Assembly (NCBI RefSeq): GCF_022271435.1
Contig: NZ_JAFIQY010000001.1
Coordinates: forward strand, 558,001-622,000
Direction of reading: 5' to 3'
Origin: Streptomyces monomycini
GTDB lineage: Bacteria > Actinomycetota > Actinomycetes > Streptomycetales > Streptomycetaceae
Length of the DNA stretch: 64,000 bases
This document shows, piece by piece, positions 14,122 through 23,376 of the stretch. Position numbers and translations under genes: made by a program. Every line of letters begins with the position of its first letter. Within the stretch, counting starts at the first letter, position 1. The notes under the pieces were generated by a model, which was not told the origin of the DNA, made no database searches, and worked only from the letters and a program-made list of their open reading frames with translations.

Positions 14122-16917
14122 ATGGACGGCAGGCGACGGACCACCGGCTCGTCCCGGCTCCCCCGCCCGGCGGGCCCGGGCCTGGTGGGCCGCGGGCGCG
14201 AACGCCGTCTCATCGACGACCTGCTGGCCGCCGGGGCGGACGGAGGTGCGGCGTTACTGCTGTGGGGCGAGCCCGGCGTGGGCAAGACGGCGCTGCTGGA
14301 GTACGCCGCCGAGCAGGCCGGGGACGCCGCGCTGCGGGCCCGGGGCATCGAGTCGGAGACGGTCCTGCCGTTCGCGGTGCTCGCCGACCTGTTGCTCCCG
14401 TTTGATGCGGAATTCAGGGAGCTCCCCGGGGTGCAGCGCGCGGCGCTGGAATCGTGCCTGGCCCTGTCGGGGGAGCCGCTGGCCAACCCGTACGCGGCCT
14501 GCATGGGCGCGCTGAACGTGCTGGCCGCGCTCGGCGAGAAGAAGCCGGTGGCGGTGCTCGTGGACGATCTGCAGTGGGTCGACCCGTCCTCCCAGCGGGT
14601 GCTGCTGTTCGTCGCGCGGCGGGTGGCGGGCGAGCGGGTGGCGCTCGCGTTCACCTCGCGCGAGGAGCCCGGTGAGCCGGGCGCGCCGCACAGCCTGCCG
14701 TCCGTCGAGGTGACCGGGCTGTCGCGGAGCGAGTGCGGGCAGCTGCTGCGGCGGGCGGGCGTCGTGACGGCGCCGGCGGTGGAGGCGGACCTGGTGAAGA
14801 TCAGTGGCGGCAATCCGCTGGCCCTGCTGGAGGCCGCCCGCTCCCTCACCCCGGAACAGACGCGCGGCGAGGAGCCGATGCACAACCCGCCGTCGCTGGG
14901 GCGGCATCTGGAGCGCGCCTGGTCGGCCCGGATCAACGCGCTCCCCGAGGCCACCCGGCAGGCCCTCACCGTACTCGCCGCGCACCGGTCGACCGCGCTG
15001 GCCGGGCTGTGCGAGGCGCTGGGGGTGCTCGGCCTGTCGCTGTCGTCCCTGTGCCCGGCCGAGGAAGACGGCCTGGTGACGTCGACCGGTGACGGGCTGG
15101 ACTTCCGGCATCCCGTGCTGCGCCCGCTGGTGCTCGGTCGGGCGCCGCTGGCCCACCGGCTCGCCGCGTTCGGCGCCCTCGCGCAGGTCACGCGCGGCCC
15201 GCTGCACGCGTGGTACCGGGCGGCCGCCGCCACCGGCCCCGACGCCCAGGCCGCCGCCGCGCTGGCGGAGGCGGCGGAAGAGGCCCGCAGGCGCAGCGCG
15301 TTCGAGGAGTCGGCACTGACCTGGCGGCGTGCCGCGGAGCTGACCGAAGACCGGGCAGCGCGCGCGGACCTGCTGCACCGCGCCGCGTCCGACGCCTTCC
15401 TGGGCGGCTCGGCGTCCAGTTCCCAGTGGTGCGAGGAAGCGCTGCGTACGACCACGGAGCCCTCCGTGCGCGCCGACATCGAGCTGTTGTTGGGGCGCAT
15501 CCACACCTGGAACGGTGAGCCCGCGCGCGCTTACGAACTCCTCGCCGAGGCCGCGCGCACCATCTGCCGCACCGATGCCGTACGGGCGTGTGTCCTGCTT
15601 GCTGAAGCGGTGGTGCCCGCCAGCATGGACGGCCGGGTGGCCGCAGCCGTGCGGACCGCCGAAGATTCGTTCCGTCTGGCCTCCGAGTCGGGGCCGGACC
15701 GCTGGCTGAGCATGGCTCTGCTCGGCTCGGCGCTGGCGGTCTCCGGGCAGATCGGCCGGGGCGTGGCCATGCTGGGCGCCGCCGACGGGCACTGCACCGG
15801 CGATCCCGTACGCAATCAGCAGCTGTACGCGCTGGCCGGGCAGGCGTGGAACTGGGTCGAGGACCGCGACCGCAGCCGCCGGCTGCTCAACTCCGCCGTG
15901 GAGTCGGCCCGCCGGCACAGCGCGCCCGGCGTCCTGCCGTTCACGCTGGCCGTACGCAGCGATCTGGAGGCCCGGGTCGGTCACTGGAACGCCGGGTACG
16001 GCGACGCCACGGAGGCCCTGCACTGGTCGGAGGAGCTGGGCCAGATCTCCTGCGTCGGCTACAGCCTGGCGTGCCTGGCCCGGCTGGACGCGCTGCGCGG
16101 CGACCGGGTGCGGTGCGAGGAGCAGGTCGGCCGGGCCCGGCGGGAGGTCGGCGGGTACGGCATCGGCTGTCTGGAGCGGCACCTGACCGCCGCGCTGGGG
16201 CTGGCCGCGCTCGCCCACGGCGACCATTGCGCCGCCGCCGACCAGCTGGAACAGAGCTTCGCGCTGGTCACCGCGCAGGGGGTGGGCAATCCGCTGGTGG
16301 TGCCGTGCGCGGCCGATCTCGTCGAGGCGCAGCTGCGGACGGGCAACACCGCCCGCGCCGGGGAGGTCGCGGACTGGCTGGAGGCACGGGCGCGGGCCAC
16401 CGGGCTGGCGGCCGCGGAAGCCGCCGCCGCCCGCTGCCGGGGCCTGCTGGCCGCGTCGTACGAGGCCGCGCGGGCCGCGTTCGCCACCGCCCTCGCGGCG
16501 CACGAGCGCATCCGCGAGCCGTTCGAGCAGGCCCGGACCCTGCTGTGCGAGGCGGAACTGCTGCGCCGCTACCGCCACCCCGCCGCCGCCCGGGCCCCGC
16601 TCGCCTCGGCGCTGGCGCGCTTCGAGAGCCTGGGTGCGGTGCCGTGGGCGCGGCGGGCCGCCGGTGAGCTGGCGGCCACGGGTGCTCCGCCGACGGCACC
16701 GGCCGCGCCGGACGGTGTCTGGGAGCAACTGACGCCGCAGGAGTTCCAGGTGGCCCGCGCGGTGGCCCGCGGCCTGAACAACACCGAGGCGGCGGTCTCC
16801 CTCTTCGTCTCCCGCAAGACGGTCGAGGCGCACCTCACGCGCGTCTACCGGAAGCTGGGCGTCCGCTCCCGGACCGAGCTGACACGGCTGATGGCGTCCG
16901 GCGAACTGGTCGACTGA
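14122..16917 (+). CDS. LuxR family large ATP-binding (LAL) regulator
   Basis: A 931-residue regulator of the MalT/LAL type. Near the N-terminus are Walker A GEPGVGKTALL (about residue 50) and Walker B VLVDDLQWVDPSS (about 155). A long alpha-helical, TPR-like middle follows. The C-terminus is a LuxR helix-turn-helix (LTPQEFQVARAVARGLNNTE then FVSRKTVEAHLTRVYRKLGV). These proteins are often pathway-specific activators of specialised metabolism in Streptomyces. The closest candidate targets are the terpenoid locus 2 kb upstream and the genes downstream; nothing in the sequence proves either. The ATG at 14122 is preceded by GGGGGGCGA, which supports it over the longer frame opening at 13690. Confidence 0.9.
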   Translation: MDGRRRTTGSSRLPRPAGPGLVGRGRERRLIDDLLAAGADGGAALLLWGEPGVGKTALLEYAAEQAGDAALRARGIESETVLPFAVLADLLLPFDAEFRELPGVQRAALESCLALSGEPLANPYAACMGALNVLAALGEKKPVAVLVDDLQWVDPSSQRVLLFVARRVAGERVALAFTSREEPGEPGAPHSLPSVEVTGLSRSECGQLLRRAGVVTAPAVEADLVKISGGNPLALLEAARSLTPEQTRGEEPMHNPPSLGRHLERAWSARINALPEATRQALTVLAAHRSTALAGLCEALGVLGLSLSSLCPAEEDGLVTSTGDGLDFRHPVLRPLVLGRAPLAHRLAAFGALAQVTRGPLHAWYRAAAATGPDAQAAAALAEAAEEARRRSAFEESALTWRRAAELTEDRAARADLLHRAASDAFLGGSASSSQWCEEALRTTTEPSVRADIELLLGRIHTWNGEPARAYELLAEAARTICRTDAVRACVLLAEAVVPASMDGRVAAAVRTAEDSFRLASESGPDRWLSMALLGSALAVSGQIGRGVAMLGAADGHCTGDPVRNQQLYALAGQAWNWVEDRDRSRRLLNSAVESARRHSAPGVLPFTLAVRSDLEARVGHWNAGYGDATEALHWSEELGQISCVGYSLACLARLDALRGDRVRCEEQVGRARREVGGYGIGCLERHLTAALGLAALAHGDHCAAADQLEQSFALVTAQGVGNPLVVPCAADLVEAQLRTGNTARAGEVADWLEARARATGLAAAEAAAARCRGLLAASYEAARAAFATALAAHERIREPFEQARTLLCEAELLRRYRHPAAARAPLASALARFESLGAVPWARRAAGELAATGAPPTAPAAPDGVWEQLTPQEFQVARAVARGLNNTEAAVSLFVSRKTVEAHLTRVYRKLGVRSRTELTRLMASGELVD

Positions 16918-17088
16918 GCGCCGTCGCGCACCGGGTGACCCCTGCCACAAGGCGTCCGTAATGTCCGCTTCCCGCGGGGCGCCGCCGGTGGATGGGTTAG
17001 GTTCACAGAGGTCGGGGTGCCGCCCGAGCAGCCCGCCGCTGACTGCTCGCGGCGCCCTGGAAACGGCCTCACCAGGGAGAGTATCGCC

Positions 17089-18000
17089 ATGCAAGAGCCA
17101 GTGGACCCACCGCCGGCGGCGCACGGCCCCGACCCGGCCGCCGTGCCGCCGGACGCCGACGGTACGCGCAACGGCGAGTCGCGGGAGATCGACCGGCTCC
17201 GCCGGGAAGTACGGGACCTGCGGGGCAAGCTGCTCGCCCATCCGCTGATATCCCACGCGCAGGGTCTGCTCCAGGAACGCTACCGGCTCCCGGACGCGGA
17301 GACCGCGTTCGAGCTGATGAAGCGCTGCTCTCAGCAGCACAACCTGAAACTGCGCAACCTCGCGTCCGCCGTGGTCTCCGTCCCCCGCCCCGACGACGAG
17401 CGGGGCCTGTGGTTTCCCGGCCGGTCCGGCCGGGCGGCTCCCCCGCTGCGGTTCCTGCCCGGCCACCGCCCGGACAAGGTCAACCGCAGCACCGTCCTGA
17501 AGCAGGTGCTGCACCAGGCGCTGGCGTTCACCGAGGCGCCCATGGGTGATCTGCAGGTGATGGAGTCCGCCGGCAGTCTCCGGATGGCGCACCACCGCGG
17601 GCTCAGCGAGGAGTTCCTCGACTTCTTCACCGTGGTCGAGGACGGCACGTCCTGCTCCCTCGCCGCCCGGCGCCGGGTCCGCGTCGTCTCGGACGTCGCC
17701 ACCGATCCGGCGATCAGCGAACCGGCCCGCGAAATGATCCTCGCGGTCGGCAGCCGCACCGCGCACAGCCTGCCGATGCTCTCGTCCGCGGGCCGTGTCG
17801 TCGGGGTGTTCTCCCTCCACCTCCCCCGGCCGGGACAAGACCTCACGCGGGTGCAGGCCACCGCCCTGGACGGGCTGGCCGCCCAGGCGGGCCGGTGGCT
17901 GGAGTGGCACCAGGACACGATGGTGCTGAACGCTCTGGAAGACCTGCACCGACGCGGCAGAGAACTACGGGCCGGGCCGGCCCGGCGGCGCACGGAATAG
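17089..18000 (+). CDS. ANTAR and GAF domain protein
   Basis: A 303-residue protein. Residues ~30-85 form a coiled coil running into an ANTAR-like RNA-binding helix bundle (REVRDLRGKLLAHPLISHAQ, then GLLQERYRLPDAETAFELMK). Residues ~125-280 look like a GAF sensor (FLDFFTVVEDGTSCSLAARR, VVSDVATDPAISEPAREMI, SLPMLSSAGRVVGVFSLHLP). The usual order in actinobacteria is GAF first, so this arrangement is reversed. ANTAR proteins act as antiterminators on paired hairpins in target mRNAs, but no target is visible. AGGGAGA lies ten bases before the ATG at 17089. The next gene (GMC oxidoreductase) is 135 nt downstream. Confidence 0.78.
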   Translation: MQEPVDPPPAAHGPDPAAVPPDADGTRNGESREIDRLRREVRDLRGKLLAHPLISHAQGLLQERYRLPDAETAFELMKRCSQQHNLKLRNLASAVVSVPRPDDERGLWFPGRSGRAAPPLRFLPGHRPDKVNRSTVLKQVLHQALAFTEAPMGDLQVMESAGSLRMAHHRGLSEEFLDFFTVVEDGTSCSLAARRRVRVVSDVATDPAISEPAREMILAVGSRTAHSLPMLSSAGRVVGVFSLHLPRPGQDLTRVQATALDGLAAQAGRWLEWHQDTMVLNALEDLHRRGRELRAGPARRRTE

Positions 18001-18135
18001 GAGATCGTTCCGGGCGGTTGGGGAGTGGCGACGGCGAACAGCCCGACCGGTCCGGCCGTTTCGACGCGCCGGCCGCGGAACGGGTACGGGGGGACCGCCA
18101 GTCGCTCAGTACCCGGCTGCAAGGAGATGATGAGC

Positions 18136-19699
18136 ATGAGCAACGCGCCCGGACAGGACGCCGCCACGGCCGCCGCACTGCCGCACCGGACCGGACTCGC
18201 CGACCACGTCGACGACGGCGCCGCCTTCGACTACATCGTGTGCGGGGCCGGTTCGGCCGGCTCCGTCCTGGCCGGCCGGCTCGCGGCCGACCCCGCCGTC
18301 ACGGTGCTGCTCGTCGAGAGCGGCGGCGACGACGATGACGAGCGCGTGCGCAACCCCGACCTGTGGCCCGCCAACCTCGGCACCGAGCGGACCTGGGACC
18401 ACGTCACGGAGCCGAACCCGCGCCTGAACGGGCGCCGGCTCGCCTACGCAACGGGCCGCGGCCTAGGCGGGGGCGGCGCCGTCAACGCCGGCGTGTGGGC
18501 CCGCGGGCACCGGAGCGACTGGGATTCCTACGCCGAGCTGACCGGCGATCCCGCGTGGGGCTACGCCCACGTACTGGAGCTCTACCGGAAGATCGAGGAC
18601 TGGCAGGGCGCGCCCGACCCCGAGCGCCGGGGCAGCGGTGGGCCCATGCGGATCCAGCCGGCGCAGGACGTGCACCCGCTCTTCACCGCCTACCTCGACG
18701 GCGCCGAGTCCACCGGCGTCTCCCGTTTCGACAGTTCCAACGGTGCCCTGATGGAGAAGGCTCAGCCGCTATGTCGCCCCCCTCCTGGGGCAGCCCAACC
18801 TCACGGTCCTGCCGCACGCGACGGTCTCCCGCGTGCTGCTCTCCGGGGGCCGGGCCGCCGGCGTGGAGTTCGTCCACGCCGGCAAGCCGGTGCGCGCGCA
18901 CGCGGCGCGGGAGGTGGTGCTGTCGCTGGGCGCGATCGGCACCCCGGCCGTCCTCATGCGGTCCGGGATCGGGGACGAGACCGAACTGCGCTCCGCCGGC
19001 GTACCGGTGGTCCAGCACCTGCCCGGTGTCGGCCGCAACCTCGACGACCACATACGCCTGCCCTGCATGTGGGAGGCCGAGGACGTGCCGATGCCGGTGC
19101 CCACGCGCAGCCAGGCCGTATGCTTCTGGGGCGACGACACGCGGCCGGGCGCGCCGGAGTTCGTCATGTACCTCTCGCCCGCCCCGTCCGTCTCCGCCGA
19201 GAGCGCGGCCCAGTACCCGCCGCCGGAACGGTGTTTCACCCTGATGCCCGCCATGCGCCTGCGTCCCGGCAGCCGCGGCCGGGTCCGCCTGGCGAGCCTG
19301 GACCCGCTGGTCGGGCCGCGCGTCGAGACGAACTTCTTCGCCGACCCCGACGACGTCCGCTCGGCCCTGTCCGCGGTCGCCATGGCCCGCGAGGTCGGCA
19401 ACTCCGCCGCGCTCCGCCCGTTCGCCAAGCGGGAGGTGTCCCCCGCGTCCTTTGCGGCGGACACGCTCGACCTGTTCCTGCGCAACGCCGTCGAGACGTA
19501 CTGGCACCAGAGCGGCACGGCCCGGATGGGCCGAGACCGGGACGCCGTCGTGGACGCCCGGCTCCAGGTGCACGGCATCGACGGCCTCCGCGTCGCAGAC
19601 GCCTCGGTACTGCCCCATGTGACGGTCGCCAACACGATGGCCCCCTCCATGGTGGTCGGCGAGCGGGCGGCAGAGATGATCACAGCAGGCCAGGGCTGA
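18136..19699 (+). pseudogene. GMC family FAD oxidoreductase, frameshifted
   Basis: Two frames together make one glucose-methanol-choline oxidoreductase. The first, from 18136, carries the FAD-binding motif DYIVCGAGSAGSVLAGRLA and GRGLGGGGAVNAGVWARG. It reads to about 18765 and then leaves the family. The second, one frame over, resumes with SRYVAPLLGQPNLTVLPHAT and continues to the normal C-terminus (TYWHQSGTARMGRD, VTVANTMAPSMVVGERAAEM). At the joint about 10 residues common in the family also seem missing, so a small deletion with net frameshift is likelier than a single miscalled base. AAGGAG lies nine bases before ATG 18136; ATGs at 18127 and 18130 are too close to it. The substrate would have been an alcohol or choline-like compound. 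Confidence 0.8.
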
Positions 19700-19835
19700 C
19701 CTCGGCAGGTGGCATCGGCCGGCCGGGCACCGGCCCGGTCGGCCTCGCCGTCGTCCGCGTCCGCCCCTCGTCGTCCGCTGTTTGTCATGCTGACGCTGAA
19801 GGCCAGGACGTCGAGACGGCTGGAGGGGTGCCATC

Positions 19836-21398
19836 GTGGCACTGGGCGCGGCGGACGGCGGTATGGACCCGGCGGGCGAGGCAGCCGCTTTCCGGGACTT
19901 GCGGGAGCGGCTGCGCGGTCCGTTCGGGGGTGACGGGGTACGTGCGGGCGACGGGCCGCCCGGGGTCGTCGTGGTCGTGCCCAGCTTCACGCTCGACCAG
20001 GCCGGGATGGACAAGGTCCCCGGGATCGTCCACTACGAGGAACGCCTGCTCGCCTTCCTGCACCTGCTCCGCGCCCCGCGCCGTCGTCTCGTGTACGTCA
20101 CCAGCCTGCCGCTGCCCGAACCGCTGGTCGCCTACGCGCTCGGGCTGGTCCGTTCGCTGTCCGCCCCGGACGCCCGGCGCAGGCTCGTCCTCCTGGACTG
20201 CGGGGACGACCGCCCCGTCCCGCTGACGCAGAAGATCCTCGGGCGCCCGGACCTGCTGGACCGCATCAGAAGCCTGGTGCGCGAGCCGGAGGACGCCTGC
20301 CTGCTCGCCTTCAACGGTTCGCGGCACGAGCGGTCACTGGCCGTACGGCTCGGCGTGCCGTTGTACGCGTGCGACCCGGACCTGTCGCACCTGGGGACCA
20401 AGAGCGGCGCGCGCGCCTTGTGCACGTCCGCCGGTGTGCCCGTACCCCGCGGTGTCGAGGGCGTACGGGACCGGGACGACCTGGTCACCGCGCTCGCCGA
20501 ACTCCGGGCGGCGCACCCGGACGTGGACCGCGCCATGATCAAACTCAATGACGGCTTCGGCGCCGGCGGCAACGCGATGTTCGCCTTTCGCGGGGCGCCT
20601 CGGGGCAGCGGCGCCGGGCGCTGGATCCGGCGCGCCCTCCCGGACCGCATCGAGTTCGCCACTCCGCCCGACACCTGGGCGCACTACGCCGGGAAACTGG
20701 ACGTCATGGGCGGTGTGGTGGAGGAGTTCCTGGACGGGGCCGAGGTCACCTCCCCGTCCGCCCAGGTGCACGCGTCGCCCTCCGGCGACGTGCGGGTGAT
20801 CTCCACCCAGGACCAGCTCTTCGACGCCGCCCTGCGCCAGACGTACACCGGCTGCTCCTCCCCCGCCCGGGCGGACTACCGACCTGAGCTGCGGGAACTG
20901 GCCCACCGGGCGGGCCGTGCCCTCGCCGCCGCGGGGATGGTCGGTATCGCCAGCGTCGACTTCGTCTCGGTACGCGGGACGTCCGGATTCCGGCACCACG
21001 CCGTGGAGATCAATCTGCGGATGGGCGGCGGCACCGCGCCCCTCATGTTCCTGCACGGCGCGACCGGCGGCGGCCACGACCCCCGGACCGGGGAATTCCT
21101 GGCCCCGGAAGGGGAGCCGTGCTGCTACGTCGCCTCCGACCGCCTGCACCGGGACTCCTACCGCTCGCTCACCCCGGAACAGGTCCTCACCGCCGCCTCC
21201 CGCGAGGGCCTGCTCTACCGGCACGACGACCGCCGGGGCGTCATCCTCCACATGCTGGGCGCCTTGCCCCGCTTCGGAAAGCTCGGTGCCGTCGCTGTCG
21301 ACCGTACGGCCGAGGCGGCGCACGGGCGGTTCCGCCGGTTCGTCGCTCTGCTGGACTCCCTGGGGGCGCCGGGCGGCGACGGCCCGGGGGCCGGGTGA
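19836..21398 (+). CDS. PGM1-like ATP-grasp peptide ligase
   Basis: A 520-residue enzyme of the ATP-grasp superfamily, resembling the PGM1-related peptide ligases named after the pheganomycin ligase, which couples a carboxylate to an amino group at the cost of ATP. Visible landmarks: VVVVPSFTLDQAGMDKVPG near the N-terminus, the nucleotide-binding stretch AMIKLNDGFGAGGNAMF (about 235), and the metal-binding end AVEINLRMGGGTAPLMFLHG (about 390). Substrates are unknown. No precursor-peptide gene is seen beside it, and the preceding oxidoreductase is broken, so any pathway here may be relict. GGAGGGG precedes the GTG at 19836. Confidence 0.75.
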   Translation: MALGAADGGMDPAGEAAAFRDLRERLRGPFGGDGVRAGDGPPGVVVVVPSFTLDQAGMDKVPGIVHYEERLLAFLHLLRAPRRRLVYVTSLPLPEPLVAYALGLVRSLSAPDARRRLVLLDCGDDRPVPLTQKILGRPDLLDRIRSLVREPEDACLLAFNGSRHERSLAVRLGVPLYACDPDLSHLGTKSGARALCTSAGVPVPRGVEGVRDRDDLVTALAELRAAHPDVDRAMIKLNDGFGAGGNAMFAFRGAPRGSGAGRWIRRALPDRIEFATPPDTWAHYAGKLDVMGGVVEEFLDGAEVTSPSAQVHASPSGDVRVISTQDQLFDAALRQTYTGCSSPARADYRPELRELAHRAGRALAAAGMVGIASVDFVSVRGTSGFRHHAVEINLRMGGGTAPLMFLHGATGGGHDPRTGEFLAPEGEPCCYVASDRLHRDSYRSLTPEQVLTAASREGLLYRHDDRRGVILHMLGALPRFGKLGAVAVDRTAEAAHGRFRRFVALLDSLGAPGGDGPGAG

Positions 21399-21438
21399 TC
21401 CGGACGTCCGTCAGCCGTGCGGGGCCGTCGTCCGGATC
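21397..21438. terminator. Bidirectional hairpin at convergent gene ends
   Basis: A perfect 10-bp inverted repeat (21397-21406 with 21429-21438) starts within the stop codon of the ligase gene and lies before the convergent LysR gene end at 21463. Confidence 0.7.
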
Positions 21439-21462
21439 GTTCGTTCATGTCAGGCGCACAGA

Positions 21463-22371
21463 TCAGTCGTCCAGGGCCCGGGCGGCACTCGCGCGAAGCG
21501 CCGCCAGTCCGCGGGCGATGCTCTCCTGCTGGTGGCTGCCGCGCCGTACGCAGGTCAGTACGCGGCGCAGGGGCCGGGGATCGCCGTGCACCGGTACGCG
21601 TACCACTCCCTCGTGCGCCGTGCAGGGGACCAGGCGCGGGACGAGGCAGACGCCGAGGCCGTGGGCGACCATCGCGAGGACGCCGTGCCAGGCGTCGGCA
21701 TGGTGGGTCAGCCGCGGGGCGAAGCCCGCCGCCGTGCACAGGGCCCGGGTCAGCCGGTTCTGGTCGTGGTGGGCCGAGATCCAGTCCTCCCTGGCCGCGT
21801 CGGCCAGTTCGATGTGGTCCCGCGCGGTGAACGGGTGCCCGGCCGGGACCGCGAGGTCCTGGAACTCGTCGAGCAGCGGCTGCTGGTCGAACCGTTCGTC
21901 GTCCAGGGGCGGGCTGCCGGACAGCGGCGTCAGAACGGCGATGTCGATCTCCGAGGAGAGCAGCTGCCGGTAGCACTTGTCGGTGTCGGTCTCGGTGAGC
22001 AGCGCCCTGACGGGCCGGGGCTCGCGCAGCAACGCCTGCGCGGCGGGCGCCAGCAGGGAGCCCACACTGGTCGCGAAGCCGCCGACGCGCAGGGTGCGGT
22101 ACGGGCCGGCGTCGTGCCGGCCGAGATCGGCCCGTACCCGCTCCCACTGCGCGGTCAGCGCGTCGGCGTGGCCGAGCAGGACCTGGCCCGCCTCGGTCAG
22201 GCGCAGCCGCCGGCCGTCGCGCTCCAGGAGGTCGGCGCCCACCTGCCGGGAGAGCTGGCGCAGTTGCTGGGAAACCGCGGACGGCGACAGGTTCAGTGCG
22301 CGCGCCGTGGCCGTCACCGTGGCCTGGGCGTGCAGGACGCGCAGCGTCTGGAGCAGCCGCAGATCAATCAT
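21463..22371 (-). CDS. LysR family transcriptional regulator
   Basis: A 302-residue regulator: an N-terminal winged helix-turn-helix (DLRLLQTLRVLHAQATVTAT then ARALNLSPSAVSQQLRQLSR), a linker helix, and a two-lobed effector-binding domain (LRVGGFATSVGSLLAPAAQ, EIDIAVLTPL, HGVLAMVAHGLGVCLVPRLV). The ATG at 22371 places MIDLRLL at the standard N-terminus; the open frame upstream is not LysR-like. It is divergent from the EamA transporter gene (74-nt gap), the classic LysR arrangement, so that gene is the probable target. Confidence 0.92.
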   Translation of the reverse strand: MIDLRLLQTLRVLHAQATVTATARALNLSPSAVSQQLRQLSRQVGADLLERDGRRLRLTEAGQVLLGHADALTAQWERVRADLGRHDAGPYRTLRVGGFATSVGSLLAPAAQALLREPRPVRALLTETDTDKCYRQLLSSEIDIAVLTPLSGSPPLDDERFDQQPLLDEFQDLAVPAGHPFTARDHIELADAAREDWISAHHDQNRLTRALCTAAGFAPRLTHHADAWHGVLAMVAHGLGVCLVPRLVPCTAHEGVVRVPVHGDPRPLRRVLTCVRRGSHQQESIARGLAALRASAARALDD

Positions 22372-22444
22372 GCGGTGATTCAACACGATGCCGTACGGAA
22401 ATGTGCGATGGACCCGCACGATCACCGGGGCGCAGGCTGGCCGC

Positions 22445-23344
22445 ATGGTGGTTCGGCGAAGCAGTACCGGGACGGGAGCGGCGCGAGTGCCCACGGACGC
22501 CGCGCGAGCGCCGATGCTGATCCTCGGCAGTGTCGTCAGCGTGCAGTTCGGGCAGGCCCTCGGCAAGGGGCTGATCGGTGAGGCCGGCGGGCCGTGGAGC
22601 GCGGTCGCGCTGCGGCTGTCCCTGGCCGCGGCGGTCCTCCTCGTGTGGCGGCGGCCCCGGCTGCCCGCCGCGCGCGGGGACCGCTTGCTGGTCCTCGCCT
22701 TCGGCACGTCGATCGCCGGTATGAACCTGGTCTACCCGGCCATGGCCCGCCTGCCGCTGGGGGTCGCCGTGACCCTCCAGCTGATGGGGCCGCTGGCGCT
22801 CGCGCTCGGTTCCGCGCGTCGGTGGCGCGAGGCCCTGTGGGGCGTGCTGGCGGTGGCCGGCGTCCTGTTGTTCGCGGCCCCGGGCCGGGCCGGTTCGCTG
22901 CCCCTGGCCGGTCTGGCTTTCGCGCTCGCGTCAGCGGCGTCCATGGGTACGTATCTGCTCCTGAGCCGGCGGGTGGGCGCCCGTCTGCCCGGCGGCGGCC
23001 CGCTGGCGCTCGCGGTGGCCTGGGCGGCCGTGCTCACCGTCCCGTGCGGCCTCGTGGAGGACGGCGGAGCGCGGCTGGGCCGCCCGCCGGTCCTCGCCGT
23101 GGCGCTCGGCGTGGCGGTCCTGTCCTCGGTGGTGCCCTACTCCCTGGAACTGGCGGCGCTGCGGCGGCTGCCGGTCCGGGTCGCGGGGGTGCTGCAGAGC
23201 CTGGAGCCGGTGGTGGCGGGCCTCGCCGGTCTGCTCCTGCTGGACGAGTGGCTCACGGCGGCACAGTGGGCCGCGATCGGCTGCATCGCGGCCGCGTCGG
23301 CCGGCGCGGTGGCCACCCGGCGGCCGGAGGCGGCGCAGCCGTGA
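22445..23344 (+). CDS. EamA/DMT family transporter
   Basis: A 299-residue membrane protein with ten predicted helices in two EamA repeats (first ~20-150, second ~160-290). The second repeat ends with VAGVLQSLEPVVAGLAGLLL and LDEWLTAAQWAAIGCI, the usual DMT signature. Members export amino acids and other small metabolites; the substrate is unknown. The start is uncertain: ATG 22445 has only a weak Shine-Dalgarno. Confidence 0.85.
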   Translation: MVVRRSSTGTGAARVPTDAARAPMLILGSVVSVQFGQALGKGLIGEAGGPWSAVALRLSLAAAVLLVWRRPRLPAARGDRLLVLAFGTSIAGMNLVYPAMARLPLGVAVTLQLMGPLALALGSARRWREALWGVLAVAGVLLFAAPGRAGSLPLAGLAFALASAASMGTYLLLSRRVGARLPGGGPLALAVAWAAVLTVPCGLVEDGGARLGRPPVLAVALGVAVLSSVVPYSLELAALRRLPVRVAGVLQSLEPVVAGLAGLLLLDEWLTAAQWAAIGCIAAASAGAVATRRPEAAQP

Positions 23345-23376
23345 GAGAGCGACGGCTTCCGGTGGCGTGCACCGCA

